Shown here piece by piece: positions 1-5,313 of a stretch of 6,341 bases of DNA. This DNA comes from CAYRQF01 sp964615845. Lineage in GTDB: Bacteria; Patescibacteriota; Minisyncoccia; Phycocordibacterales; CSBR16-119. Positions within the stretch are counted from its first letter, which is position 1. The number at the start of each line of letters is the position of its first letter. The stretch is from contig CAZTRC010000027.1 of assembly GCA_964615845.1 (NCBI GenBank), forward strand, positions 1-6,341, written 5' to 3'. The notes beneath the pieces are model-generated. The model was not told where the DNA came from and searched no databases. It saw only the letters and a list, made by a program, of their open reading frames with translations. Made by a program: the position numbers and the translations under genes.

Positions 1-215
1 TTAGTAATATCAATCCACTCGATCTTGTTGTTTTTATGTTTGCGATAGATCATCCGAATACTTCCTTTGCGCAACCGAAAAATGTCGTCGGTTCCAGCCA
101 ATTTCTTTATATCCAAACCAATGACTTCTCCAGATTGTATTTTATCAATCAAAATATCCACCGAACGCCTCTCCTGGTTAGAAAATTTTAAAAGATTTTT
201 TTGGATATTATCCAT
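1..215 (-). CDS. RelE/ParE-like toxin, partial (C-terminus beyond left edge)
   Basis: This is the second gene of a toxin-antitoxin operon. It starts at the ATG at 215-213 and stays open for 71 codons to the left edge, so the C-terminus is missing. The translation begins MDNIQKNLLKFSNQERR and contains LDIKKLAGTDDIFRLRKGSIR followed by MIYR. The order 'leucine-rich helix, KLxG, hydrophobic-RLRxGxxRxxY' is the core signature of the RelE/ParE fold. Family members are small toxins: RelE-type cleave mRNA in the ribosome and ParE-type inhibit gyrase. The visible part does not tell these apart, and the catalytic C-terminal residues are not in the window. The gene begins six bases after the antitoxin stop (TAACTTAACATG) and shows no convincing ribosome binding site, so translation is probably coupled to the antitoxin. 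The family call is fairly sure; the exact toxin activity is not. Confidence 0.8.
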   Translation of the reverse strand, partial: MDNIQKNLLKFSNQERRSVDILIDKIQSGEVIGLDIKKLAGTDDIFRLRKGSIRMIYRKHKNNKIEWIDIT

Positions 216-221
216 GTTAAG

Positions 222-488
222 TTAGGCAAACTTCTCAAGCTTTTTAAGATAACTCTTAAACTTTGCAGAAGATATTCCTTTTCCGTCTTTAGTAAATTTC
301 CTAAAATCAACAATACTTTCCCATCCGGTCTCTCCCCACTCGTCTACGGGCTCCATATGGAAGATTGGCTTGGACCTCTTCATGACGAGGAAGCTCTGGC
401 CCTTTTCCAGGTCAGCCAAGTACTTCGGCGCGTTTAGGCGGAAGTCCTTGAAGGCTATTATTTTTCTTTTTTTGGCTAAAGTTTTCAT
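222..488 (-). CDS. Phd/YefM-like antitoxin
   Basis: An 88-aa protein from the ATG at 488-486 to TAA at 224-222. A TTG two codons upstream (494-492) also opens the frame, but the ATG sits exactly where transcription should begin and is preferred. Residues 12-45 read as the Phd/YefM DNA-binding and dimerisation region: FKDFRLNAPKYLADLEKGQS, then a β-strand FLVMKRSKPIFHMEP, matching the family pattern 'helix, xxG, strand, (R/K)xGKPxxxxxP'. The C-terminal 35 residues are charged (KFTKDGKG, SYLKKLEKF), as expected for the flexible tail that wraps the toxin. The RelE/ParE-like toxin follows directly, giving the usual antitoxin-first order. By family knowledge the protein neutralises the toxin and represses its own promoter; a perfect 22-bp palindrome overlaps that promoter. 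Confidence 0.82.
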   Translation of the reverse strand: MKTLAKKRKIIAFKDFRLNAPKYLADLEKGQSFLVMKRSKPIFHMEPVDEWGETGWESIVDFRKFTKDGKGISSAKFKSYLKKLEKFA

Positions 489-493
489 ATACA

Positions 494-515
494 AAGTTTA
501 ACTTAAGTTAAACTT
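494..515. promoter_or_regulatory. 22-bp perfect palindrome, likely toxin-antitoxin operator
   Basis: The half-site AAGTTTAACTT is followed by its exact reverse complement AAGTTAAACTT with no mismatch. It covers the -10 box and most of the spacer of the antitoxin promoter, the position expected for an autorepressor. Phd/YefM antitoxins are known to bind such palindromes as dimers, with the toxin acting as co-repressor. Confidence 0.75.
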
Positions 516-523
516 GGAGTCAA
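495..523 (-). promoter_or_regulatory. Promoter of toxin-antitoxin operon, leaderless geometry
   Basis: On the minus strand a -35 box TTGACT (523-518) is followed by a 17-base spacer and a -10 box TAAACT (500-495, four of six consensus bases). Six bases (TTGTAT) separate the -10 box from the ATG at 488, so transcription should begin at or next to the A of the start codon. An alternative perfect TATAAT lies at 542-537, but its -35 region (TTCCGG, 565-560) is weak. Confidence 0.6.
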
Positions 524-548
524 GGGATTTTACCTCATTATATTTTTA

Positions 549-577
549 TTGACCCAATACCGGAACTATGTTATTTT
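549..577 (+). promoter_or_regulatory. Promoter of tRNA-Lys
   Basis: The -35 box TTGACC (549-554) is followed by a 17-base spacer and TATTTT (572-577), which is preceded by TGT and so forms an extended -10 element. The predicted start is near 584, about seven bases before the mature tRNA 5' end. It points away from the toxin-antitoxin promoter, about 25 bases away. Confidence 0.55.
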
Positions 578-590
578 TAAACACGTTTAT

Positions 591-663
591 GCCCTTGTAG
601 CTCAGCTGGTAGAGCAGCTCCCTTTTAAGGAGAAGGTCCTAGGTTCGATCCCTAGCGAGGGCA
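591..663 (+). tRNA. tRNA-Lys(UUU)
   Basis: A complete 73-nt cloverleaf. The acceptor stem is GCCCTTG (591-597) with CGAGGGC (656-662), containing one G-U pair, and A663 is the discriminator. The D stem is GCTC/GAGC (600-603/612-615) with GG in the loop. The anticodon stem is 617-621 with 629-633 and the loop is CTTTTAA, giving anticodon TTT at 624-626 (lysine, AAA/AAG codons). The variable loop is AGGTC and the T arm is CTAGG-TTCGATC-CCTAG. The first anticodon-stem pair is a G617·A633 mismatch, an oddity at position 27·43. CCA is not encoded: the bases after the discriminator are CTA. The last twelve bases of the gene plus the next base are repeated at 825-837, where repeat unit B starts. Confidence 0.96.
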
Positions 664-690
664 CTATGAACGAAGTGAATGTGCCCGAGA

Positions 691-712
691 GGATGCCAAC
701 TGCTTGGCATCC
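691..712 (+). other. Hairpin with CTGC loop, unit A
   Basis: A perfect nine-base-pair stem, GGATGCCAA (691-699) with TTGGCATCC (704-712), around the loop CTGC. The stem sequence is unrelated to the one in unit B, but the four loop bases are identical. No T-run follows on either strand, so it does not look like an ordinary intrinsic terminator. Confidence 0.75.
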
Positions 713-787
713 GTCTAGAGATCGAAGGGCGCAGGCCTATTTTTGTTTTGCGCAGCAAAGGCAAAAATGCCGAGCCGGGGTCGCGCG

Positions 788-807
788 AAATTCTAGTCAG
801 AGAATTT
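788..807 (+). other. Terminal hairpin of repeat unit A
   Basis: AAATTCT (788-794) pairs with AGAATTT (801-807) around a six-base loop, AGTCAG. The equivalent hairpin of unit B is at 947-966. Two base pairs differ between the copies, and both members of each pair change together. Confidence 0.65.
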
Positions 808-832
808 ACGCGTGACAGATCCAACTAGCGAG

Positions 833-885
833 GGCACCAAAGACACAAAAACTGCGACTGCTCGCAGTTTTTGTGCTTTTGTGCC
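833..885 (+). other. Long hairpin with CTGC loop, unit B
   Basis: The arms 833-857 and 862-885 pair almost throughout: 23 pairs with one C·T mismatch (838/880) and one bulged A (843). The loop is CTGC (858-861), the same loop as in unit A. The base of the stem, GGCAC/GTGCC, uses the copied tRNA 3' end. The structure is symmetrical, so it can form in RNA from either strand; on the minus strand it lies about 100 bases downstream of the peptidase stop. Confidence 0.8.
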
Positions 886-921
886 GGCCGGAGCGATGTT
901 TTTATTTTGCAAAGCAAAGGC

Positions 922-937
922 AAAAACCGCGAGGCGG
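922..937 (-). terminator. Possible weak intrinsic terminator of the 706-aa peptidase mRNA
   Basis: Read on the minus strand, CCGC-ctc-GCGG is followed directly by TTTTT (926-922), about 47 bases after the peptidase stop. The four-base stem is short for a working terminator, and it lies inside the repeat core, so the arrangement may have another cause. No better terminator is seen for this transcript. Confidence 0.3.
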
Positions 938-946
938 GATCGCGCA

Positions 947-966
947 AAATTTCCGTCAGGAAATTT
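947..966 (+). other. Terminal hairpin of repeat unit B
   Basis: AAATTTCC (947-954) pairs perfectly with GGAAATTT (959-966) around the loop GTCA. It aligns with the unit A hairpin at 788-807, and the two inner pairs that differ are compensatory. Confidence 0.7.
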
Positions 967-983
967 ATGTGTGATAAATCCAA

Positions 984-3104
984 TTAGATCGGTATAACAT
1001 TGAATAGGAAGTCTTGCGTAATAGTTGATCCATCATTTTGCTTGGTCAAAACGAGAGTGATTGTGTGTTGACCATAAGACAGGTTGTAGCCTGAAACTGC
1101 TAACTGATTCGAAGCATTTGAAAAGGACCAGGGTTCTAGGGGTGACAGGGTTGGACCTTCAATCAATTGCCCGTCCAAAGAAATCGAGCGTTCGATTTGA
1201 GTTGCCCCGCAAGCAACAGAATCGTCGTTGAATATCCTGTAATCAAGATTTAGGGCGATCGTTGCATTCGGATTGGTATTGTCTGTAGCGAAGTTTTTCA
1301 CCTGACTTAAATCCGGAACGAAAGGGGTTTGCGGCCAGCTTTGCTTAGGAAGCTGTCCTTTCGTGATGTTGGTGCTAGATTCATAGAAATGAAAAAGTTT
1401 GAATGGTTGCAGAGCACAGGATGCGGTAATTGGAGATGTGATCACCCCTACGGTAGGTCCAGCCAGCGTTGCTAAGGCTGGAGGCACTGGATTATATGCC
1501 CCCGTAAACTGAATTCCGTGGCCTGTTGATGACAAAACTTCACCATCTTTTAAAACAACATCTTTTTTAGAAGTGTCGGTAGAAGTAGTCGCTATTGTAG
1601 AGTTTGCCGCCGGAGAAACGTCGGTTAAAAGTGGAAAGCCCCCTGGTAATTCCCTGTAAACAAATGGCCCCTCGAAGTTCAAGCTAATTCTTCTAGATTG
1701 CTGAGGTGGAATACTATCAAACCCAACTGGCTTTCGAGCTTCGAAATAATAAGTGCCCTGAGTAGGAGTATCCCAACTTTGAGAAGAGGTTACAATTTTA
1801 GGGTTTGCCGCTTCAATATGACTGAGGGTGAAATTTCCACCACTTTGTCCGCTAACTATATTGGAATCAGTAATCCAACCAATTTCACGCTTTTTAAAAA
1901 AGGAGAAATGGCTACCTAGCGTGCTCCATCCCATAGTGCTGTAAACATTTCCGTAGCCAACAATAATGCATTCTGACGGAAGAGAAGTCGGGCCGTGCTC
2001 ACAAGCGGCCGCATTGTCATGATTGGCGCCCAGAGCATGACCTGTTTCGTGAATCCATTGGCGTTCCCAATATGTAATATTTCCATTTGCCGCTAAAATT
2101 GTTGTTGGGTTGAAATAGTAAAGCATTCTTACAACAGTGCGTGCCAAAGAATACACTTGGCCATTTATTACTTGGTTTATAGGGCCAATAGAAGAAAAAG
2201 CGCCAGCGTACAGTGGTTCATGAATAACATAGATTAACTGATCGTAATCACTCATGTCGATATTATTATCTGTGATATATTGTTGAACCTGAGCAGGTAC
2301 GCTTGTTGTCAATGTTGGAATATCTGCCACGGGGATCTGGAACCAAGTATTTGTTACCGTGCCTCCATATGTCATTTGTCCGTATGACTGTTCATAAAAG
2401 TTTTGTTTTATTCTTCCTGGATTTACGAAAACCATATCATGCATTTCCTGCGGAGTAGGAAGATCGAAATAGGTATTACCGTTAGTTGTGTCGATCAAAA
2501 CAACAAAGGCACAATAGTTGCCGCCACAGGATCCTCCTCCGCGTTCATCAGCCTTACTCCAATCTTTGGTGGGCTTTTTAGACCTTGATCCCAGGCTTCT
2601 TATCGTGTCTTCATGAATATTAACTACAAATTTCTTTTCTCCGTTTTCATCTCTACTGGAAGATAAAAACCCTGTCAGTTCCACCTCGACCCCATTTAGG
2701 CTCTCAGTAACCGGATGAGCAATATTTTCAACTCTGTAAAATTCTGTCGGGGTTGAAAGATAAAGCTTCTTAATATCTTCACCATTTTCGTCAACGATAG
2801 GAGTTCCGTCTTTAGAAAATTCATCTACGTACACAACAGCAAATTTGCCTTTTATGGTTGTCTCAGCGAAAGACTTACCCTTAAACTCTTGTTCAACGAA
2901 CTTAGATAGAAATTGTTTCTCTTTTGTAGTATTCACAATTCTTTGTGCGCTCGAACGAGGTATGGCTCGCGTCGCTTGAGCCAAAGTCTCAGAATAAATT
3001 TTATCAGCTCGCATGTCCGCGAGCTTCATCGATTCCTTATGCGCAACAAACGTAGAGATGGCAATGACTGCAATCAATGCCCCCGTCATGAGTGATTTTT
3101 TCAT
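984..3104 (-). CDS. Exported gametolysin-like (M11-type) zinc metallopeptidase, paralogue 1
   Basis: A 706-aa protein. Residues 5-21 form a hydrophobic signal or anchor segment after MKKS, with no lipobox. Residues about 85-170 look like a β-rich pro-region containing a 'GVEVELTG' strand. The catalytic domain starts near CGGNYCAF (193-200) and includes FYEQSYGQMTYGG (236-248) and the zinc site HETGHALGANHD (352-363). H352, H356 and H362 would bind zinc and E353 would be the base. A Met-turn candidate is at YSTMG (M391), followed by HFSFFKKREIGWI, the block seen after the Met-turn in M6/M11 enzymes. The last 140 residues resemble a β-sandwich. Six cysteines (193, 198, 368, 379, 563, 632) all match the neighbouring paralogue. 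It starts 16 bases after that gene's stop but has its own TATAAT. The substrate is unknown; the M11 label is less certain than the metzincin call. Confidence 0.87.
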   Translation of the reverse strand: MKKSLMTGALIAVIAISTFVAHKESMKLADMRADKIYSETLAQATRAIPRSSAQRIVNTTKEKQFLSKFVEQEFKGKSFAETTIKGKFAVVYVDEFSKDGTPIVDENGEDIKKLYLSTPTEFYRVENIAHPVTESLNGVEVELTGFLSSSRDENGEKKFVVNIHEDTIRSLGSRSKKPTKDWSKADERGGGSCGGNYCAFVVLIDTTNGNTYFDLPTPQEMHDMVFVNPGRIKQNFYEQSYGQMTYGGTVTNTWFQIPVADIPTLTTSVPAQVQQYITDNNIDMSDYDQLIYVIHEPLYAGAFSSIGPINQVINGQVYSLARTVVRMLYYFNPTTILAANGNITYWERQWIHETGHALGANHDNAAACEHGPTSLPSECIIVGYGNVYSTMGWSTLGSHFSFFKKREIGWITDSNIVSGQSGGNFTLSHIEAANPKIVTSSQSWDTPTQGTYYFEARKPVGFDSIPPQQSRRISLNFEGPFVYRELPGGFPLLTDVSPAANSTIATTSTDTSKKDVVLKDGEVLSSTGHGIQFTGAYNPVPPALATLAGPTVGVITSPITASCALQPFKLFHFYESSTNITKGQLPKQSWPQTPFVPDLSQVKNFATDNTNPNATIALNLDYRIFNDDSVACGATQIERSISLDGQLIEGPTLSPLEPWSFSNASNQLAVSGYNLSYGQHTITLVLTKQNDGSTITQDFLFNVIPI

Positions 3105-3110
3105 AGGATA

Positions 3111-3116
3111 ATTATA
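3111..3116 (-). promoter_or_regulatory. -10 box of the 706-aa peptidase, leaderless geometry
   Basis: A perfect TATAAT (3116-3111 on the minus strand) lies in the 16-base gap between the two peptidase genes. Six bases (TATCCT) separate it from the ATG at 3104. The -35 region falls in the last codons of the upstream gene and is weak (TTTCGA at 3139-3134, spacer 17). No Shine-Dalgarno sequence is visible. Some expression could also come from read-through of the upstream gene. Confidence 0.55.
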
Positions 3117-3120
3117 TCGT

Positions 3121-5160
3121 CTAAGGCACCAATTCGAAAACCATATCCTTGGTGAAGATTGTACCGTCGTTTAGTTTCGTGACCTCCAGCGTTACTGTTT
3201 GCGGTCCATATGTGAGTCCGTGAATCGGCGCGAAGGCGTAGAGTGTCTGGTAGTGAGGCCCGCTGAATGCTGGGTACGTAGCGGTGGTGTCACTCATGAG
3301 CGGCAGGTCTTGACCACCAAATTTCAATTTGAAAGTATAGTTCCCCGGTCCGCAAGCAATGTTGTCGTCATTGAAAGTCATGATGCTCTTGTAAACGAGA
3401 ACTTGGGCACTCGGATCATTTACATCGCCCGAGAGTGTTTGAATGTTTACTGGCGGCAAAACTGTAACCGGCCACTTGTGCGTCCCGACTTGTCCGGGGA
3501 AAGTGTCGGTGGTACCTTTTGGCTCGAAGACTTTAATCGGCTTCCAGCCGCACGGCGCGCTTGCTGAAGTGAGCGGGTAGACATCAATCATACTGTTCGC
3601 CCCGCCAGCGTTCTGCTTGAACCCACGGCCTCTTTGTCCGTCTTGGAAATTTTGCGGGATTTTAAAGACGGTATCATAGAGAGGATTGACCCAGTCGCTC
3701 GATTTCTTGCCCGGTGTCGTGTCGACAAGGAGGAAATTCCAAAGCATTGGATCGCTTGTAGGCGAGGTCCAACCATATTCCGGAACGTTTCGGTAAACGA
3801 ATGCGCCGTCTAGGTTGGCCTGGGTGAAAAGCCCCACCGTATCAAAGCCCGCTGAAGATCTTTTTTCAAAAACATATTCCGGGAAATTGTCGTTCATATA
3901 ATCAAAACCTACATACACGGGGTCAGGTAATTCTATCGGCGTCACCGCGTAACTTCCCGAACTCGTTTGGATAAGGTCGGCCATGTTGATCCAGCCGACG
4001 CGCAATTTGTTCAAGAAAGAAAAGTGGTTGCCGAGAGTCCCGCCGCCCATGCCGCTGTAATTGTTGGCATATTCGATAGGCGCGCATTCGGAAGGCAATG
4101 CAATCGGATTTTTCATGCAGTGCAAGAGGTTGTCGTGAAGAGCGTTTAGATTGTGACCAGTTTCGTGCGAGTAGAGATGGTCGAAGTAAGAGAGATTACC
4201 ATTCGCCATGGTGAGGTTGCCGTTGTTTTGGTATGTCGAGAAGCCGACCATAGCCACCGGCTTTTCATAATAGTTCTGCCCGACTTCGAGAAAAATGCTC
4301 CCGATCGACGCGAGACCGCCAGCGCCGTTCGGCCCGCCATTGATGAGGAATACCACTTGATCATAGTCCGCGACGTTAATATTATTGGTCGCGAGATATT
4401 GCGCAACTTCGTTCGGCGCAGCCCAGATATTCTGACTGCCGTTCACCTCAATCCAGTCCGTGACAACACCGCCGTAATTCATGTGGCCATATGACTGCTC
4501 GGTGAAAAGATTATGGATTCGGCCATTGAAAATGTAGTCGCGAATGTCAGACGGTAGAGGCAGACCAGACACGTCGCCTGTGGTGTTGAGAGGGATGACG
4601 AGAGCGCAGAAATTGCCGCCGCATGGCGCGTTCCGAGAGTCCCTGGTCCAGCTTCGTGGCGATTTCCTCGGTGCGCGAATCGCTTTCAAATCTTTGGCAT
4701 CGAGATTAACCAAGAAAGTATTTTCGCTTTCGGACGCGAGACCGGTAAGTTCGATCTTGGCACCAGAGAGATTTGGATTAATCGGAACATTAGAAGCATT
4801 TAGAAGTGAGTATGCCTTCCGGCCCGAGAGGAAAATTATTTCGGGATCTTGCTCGGCCGCTTTCGCGTCACTTTTCTCGACGTAGATGACGTAGAGACTA
4901 CCCTGGAGAGATTTCTGTGTCATGCCGGCGCGTCCATAATCTTTCGCAGCGATATTGGAGAGAATTGCGGCTTCGTTTTCACTAGAAACAATTTTCTGGT
5001 ATTGAGATGTCGGAGTCGTAGTTCTCGAGGCGACGGCTGCAGCTTGAGTTTCGGAGGCTTGGAGGGTCGCGATCTTCTCTATTTCATTTCGGACGAAAGT
5101 TATGCCCGCGGCGGCAATGACGATGAGGATGAGGTAAAGAGGGATGTCTTTTTTATGCAT
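3121..5160 (-). CDS. Exported gametolysin-like (M11-type) zinc metallopeptidase, paralogue 2
   Basis: A 679-aa paralogue of the downstream 706-aa enzyme, collinear over its whole length. Residues 7-23 (PLYLILIVIAAAGITFV) form a signal anchor. A pro-region (about 80-165) has the same 'AKIELTG' strand. The catalytic domain begins at CGGNFCA (180-186), includes FTEQSYGHMNYGG (219-231), and has the zinc site HETGHNLNALHD (332-343) with H332, H336 and H342 as ligands and E333 as base. The Met-turn candidate is YSGMG (M371), followed by HFSFLNKLRVGWI. The glycine normally at the eighth place of HExxHxxGxxH is asparagine (N339) here, while the other paralogue keeps glycine. Cysteines 180, 185, 348, 359, 537 and 603 match one-to-one. 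The gene looks more GC-rich than its paralogue. It is divergent from the disulfide operon. Peptidase family is fairly sure; substrate unknown. Confidence 0.86.
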   Translation of the reverse strand: MHKKDIPLYLILIVIAAAGITFVRNEIEKIATLQASETQAAAVASRTTTPTSQYQKIVSSENEAAILSNIAAKDYGRAGMTQKSLQGSLYVIYVEKSDAKAAEQDPEIIFLSGRKAYSLLNASNVPINPNLSGAKIELTGLASESENTFLVNLDAKDLKAIRAPRKSPRSWTRDSRNAPCGGNFCALVIPLNTTGDVSGLPLPSDIRDYIFNGRIHNLFTEQSYGHMNYGGVVTDWIEVNGSQNIWAAPNEVAQYLATNNINVADYDQVVFLINGGPNGAGGLASIGSIFLEVGQNYYEKPVAMVGFSTYQNNGNLTMANGNLSYFDHLYSHETGHNLNALHDNLLHCMKNPIALPSECAPIEYANNYSGMGGGTLGNHFSFLNKLRVGWINMADLIQTSSGSYAVTPIELPDPVYVGFDYMNDNFPEYVFEKRSSAGFDTVGLFTQANLDGAFVYRNVPEYGWTSPTSDPMLWNFLLVDTTPGKKSSDWVNPLYDTVFKIPQNFQDGQRGRGFKQNAGGANSMIDVYPLTSASAPCGWKPIKVFEPKGTTDTFPGQVGTHKWPVTVLPPVNIQTLSGDVNDPSAQVLVYKSIMTFNDDNIACGPGNYTFKLKFGGQDLPLMSDTTATYPAFSGPHYQTLYAFAPIHGLTYGPQTVTLEVTKLNDGTIFTKDMVFELVP

Positions 5161-5166
5161 CTTTGA

Positions 5167-5193
5167 ATTTTAACACAGAGAAAAATGTGTCAA
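5167..5193 (-). promoter_or_regulatory. Promoter of the 679-aa peptidase, leaderless geometry
   Basis: On the minus strand a consensus -35 box TTGACA (5193-5188) is followed by a 15-base spacer and TAAAAT (5172-5167, five of six). Six bases (TCAAAG) then lead to the ATG at 5160, so the mRNA should start at the start codon. The short spacer is the weak point. Short inverted arms ACAC/GTGT (5190-5187 and 5176-5173) lie in the spacer. Confidence 0.6.
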
Positions 5194-5257
5194 ACGCTAA
5201 GGTGTTACTTACTTTTGATGATGTAAAACTCCTTACCGAGCGTTTTCTTCAATTCTC

Positions 5258-5286
5258 TTGCTAAAAACTCACGGAAAACATAAAAT
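5258..5286 (+). promoter_or_regulatory. Candidate promoter of the disulfide operon
   Basis: TTGCTA (5258-5263, four of six) is followed by 17 bases and TAAAAT (5281-5286, five of six). The start would fall near 5293, leaving about 20 untranslated bases without a clear Shine-Dalgarno sequence before the ATG at 5314. The stretch 5161-5313 is the shared divergent control region of peptidase and disulfide genes. Confidence 0.45.
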
Positions 5287-5313
5287 AGGCCCATATCAAT
5301 TAGCCATATCGCA

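Larger units (their letters stand above)
652..824 (+). repeat. tRNA-anchored structured repeat, unit A
   Basis: The first of two tandem units. It begins inside the tRNA-Lys 3' end with CTAGCGAGGGCAC (652-664), a 13-base direct repeat of 825-837. A hairpin region follows (659-712), then a conserved core at 740-828. That core aligns without gaps to 899-987 at 70 of 89 positions (hand count), with 14 of the 19 differences being transitions. The core holds TTTGC-gca-GCAAA, a GC-rich CCGAGCCGG, a hairpin at 788-807 and a terminal GATCCAACTAG that imitates the tRNA T arm. No credible reading frame runs through it. I do not recognise the family. It could be a non-autonomous element using the tRNA 3' end as its target, or a structured RNA cotranscribed with the tRNA. 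Confidence 0.75.
825..987 (+). repeat. tRNA-anchored structured repeat, unit B
   Basis: The second unit starts with CTAGCGAGGGCAC (825-837), the copy of the tRNA-Lys 3' end. It goes on as CA at 838-839, so the sequence reads as a tRNA tail with CCA. A long hairpin follows (833-885), then the core at 899-987. GTTTTT (898-903) can pair with AAAAAC (922-927), enclosing TTTGC-aaa-GCAAA; CCGC-gag-GCGG lies at 927-937 and overlaps that outer stem by one base. GCGAT (893-897) can pair with ATCGC (939-943), closing the whole. A perfect hairpin at 947-966 comes next. The unit ends ATCCAATTAG, whose TTA (984-986) is the stop codon of the 706-aa peptidase on the other strand. It is a diverged sister of unit A at an offset of 159 bases. 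Confidence 0.75.

Noticed and set aside
549..815. An 88-codon plus-strand frame running through the tRNA and repeat unit A
   Set aside because: It is read across a certain tRNA gene and non-coding repeats; the protein has no family features, and similar frames in this region have no start signals.
825..837. A second tRNA or tRNA pseudogene
   Set aside because: Only the last 13 bases of the tRNA are copied, and no D arm or anticodon arm precedes them.
833..885. Intrinsic terminator for tRNA-Lys
   Set aside because: The stem is strong, but no T-run follows on the plus strand; after GTGCC comes GGCCGGAGCGATG. It lies 170 bases past the tRNA and is better explained as part of the repeat.
652..987. 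CRISPR array
   Set aside because: Only two units of different length with diverged sequence and no regular short repeat and spacer pattern; no cas genes are present.
812..997. A 61-codon plus-strand frame across repeat unit B
   Set aside because: It translates the hairpin and repeat core. The homologous frame is not kept in unit A, and the frame overlaps the end of the peptidase.
3199..5166. Several plus-strand frames of 60-122 codons opposite the 679-aa peptidase
   Set aside because: They are antisense shadows of a clear long gene; the proteins are rich in arginine and valine without domain features.
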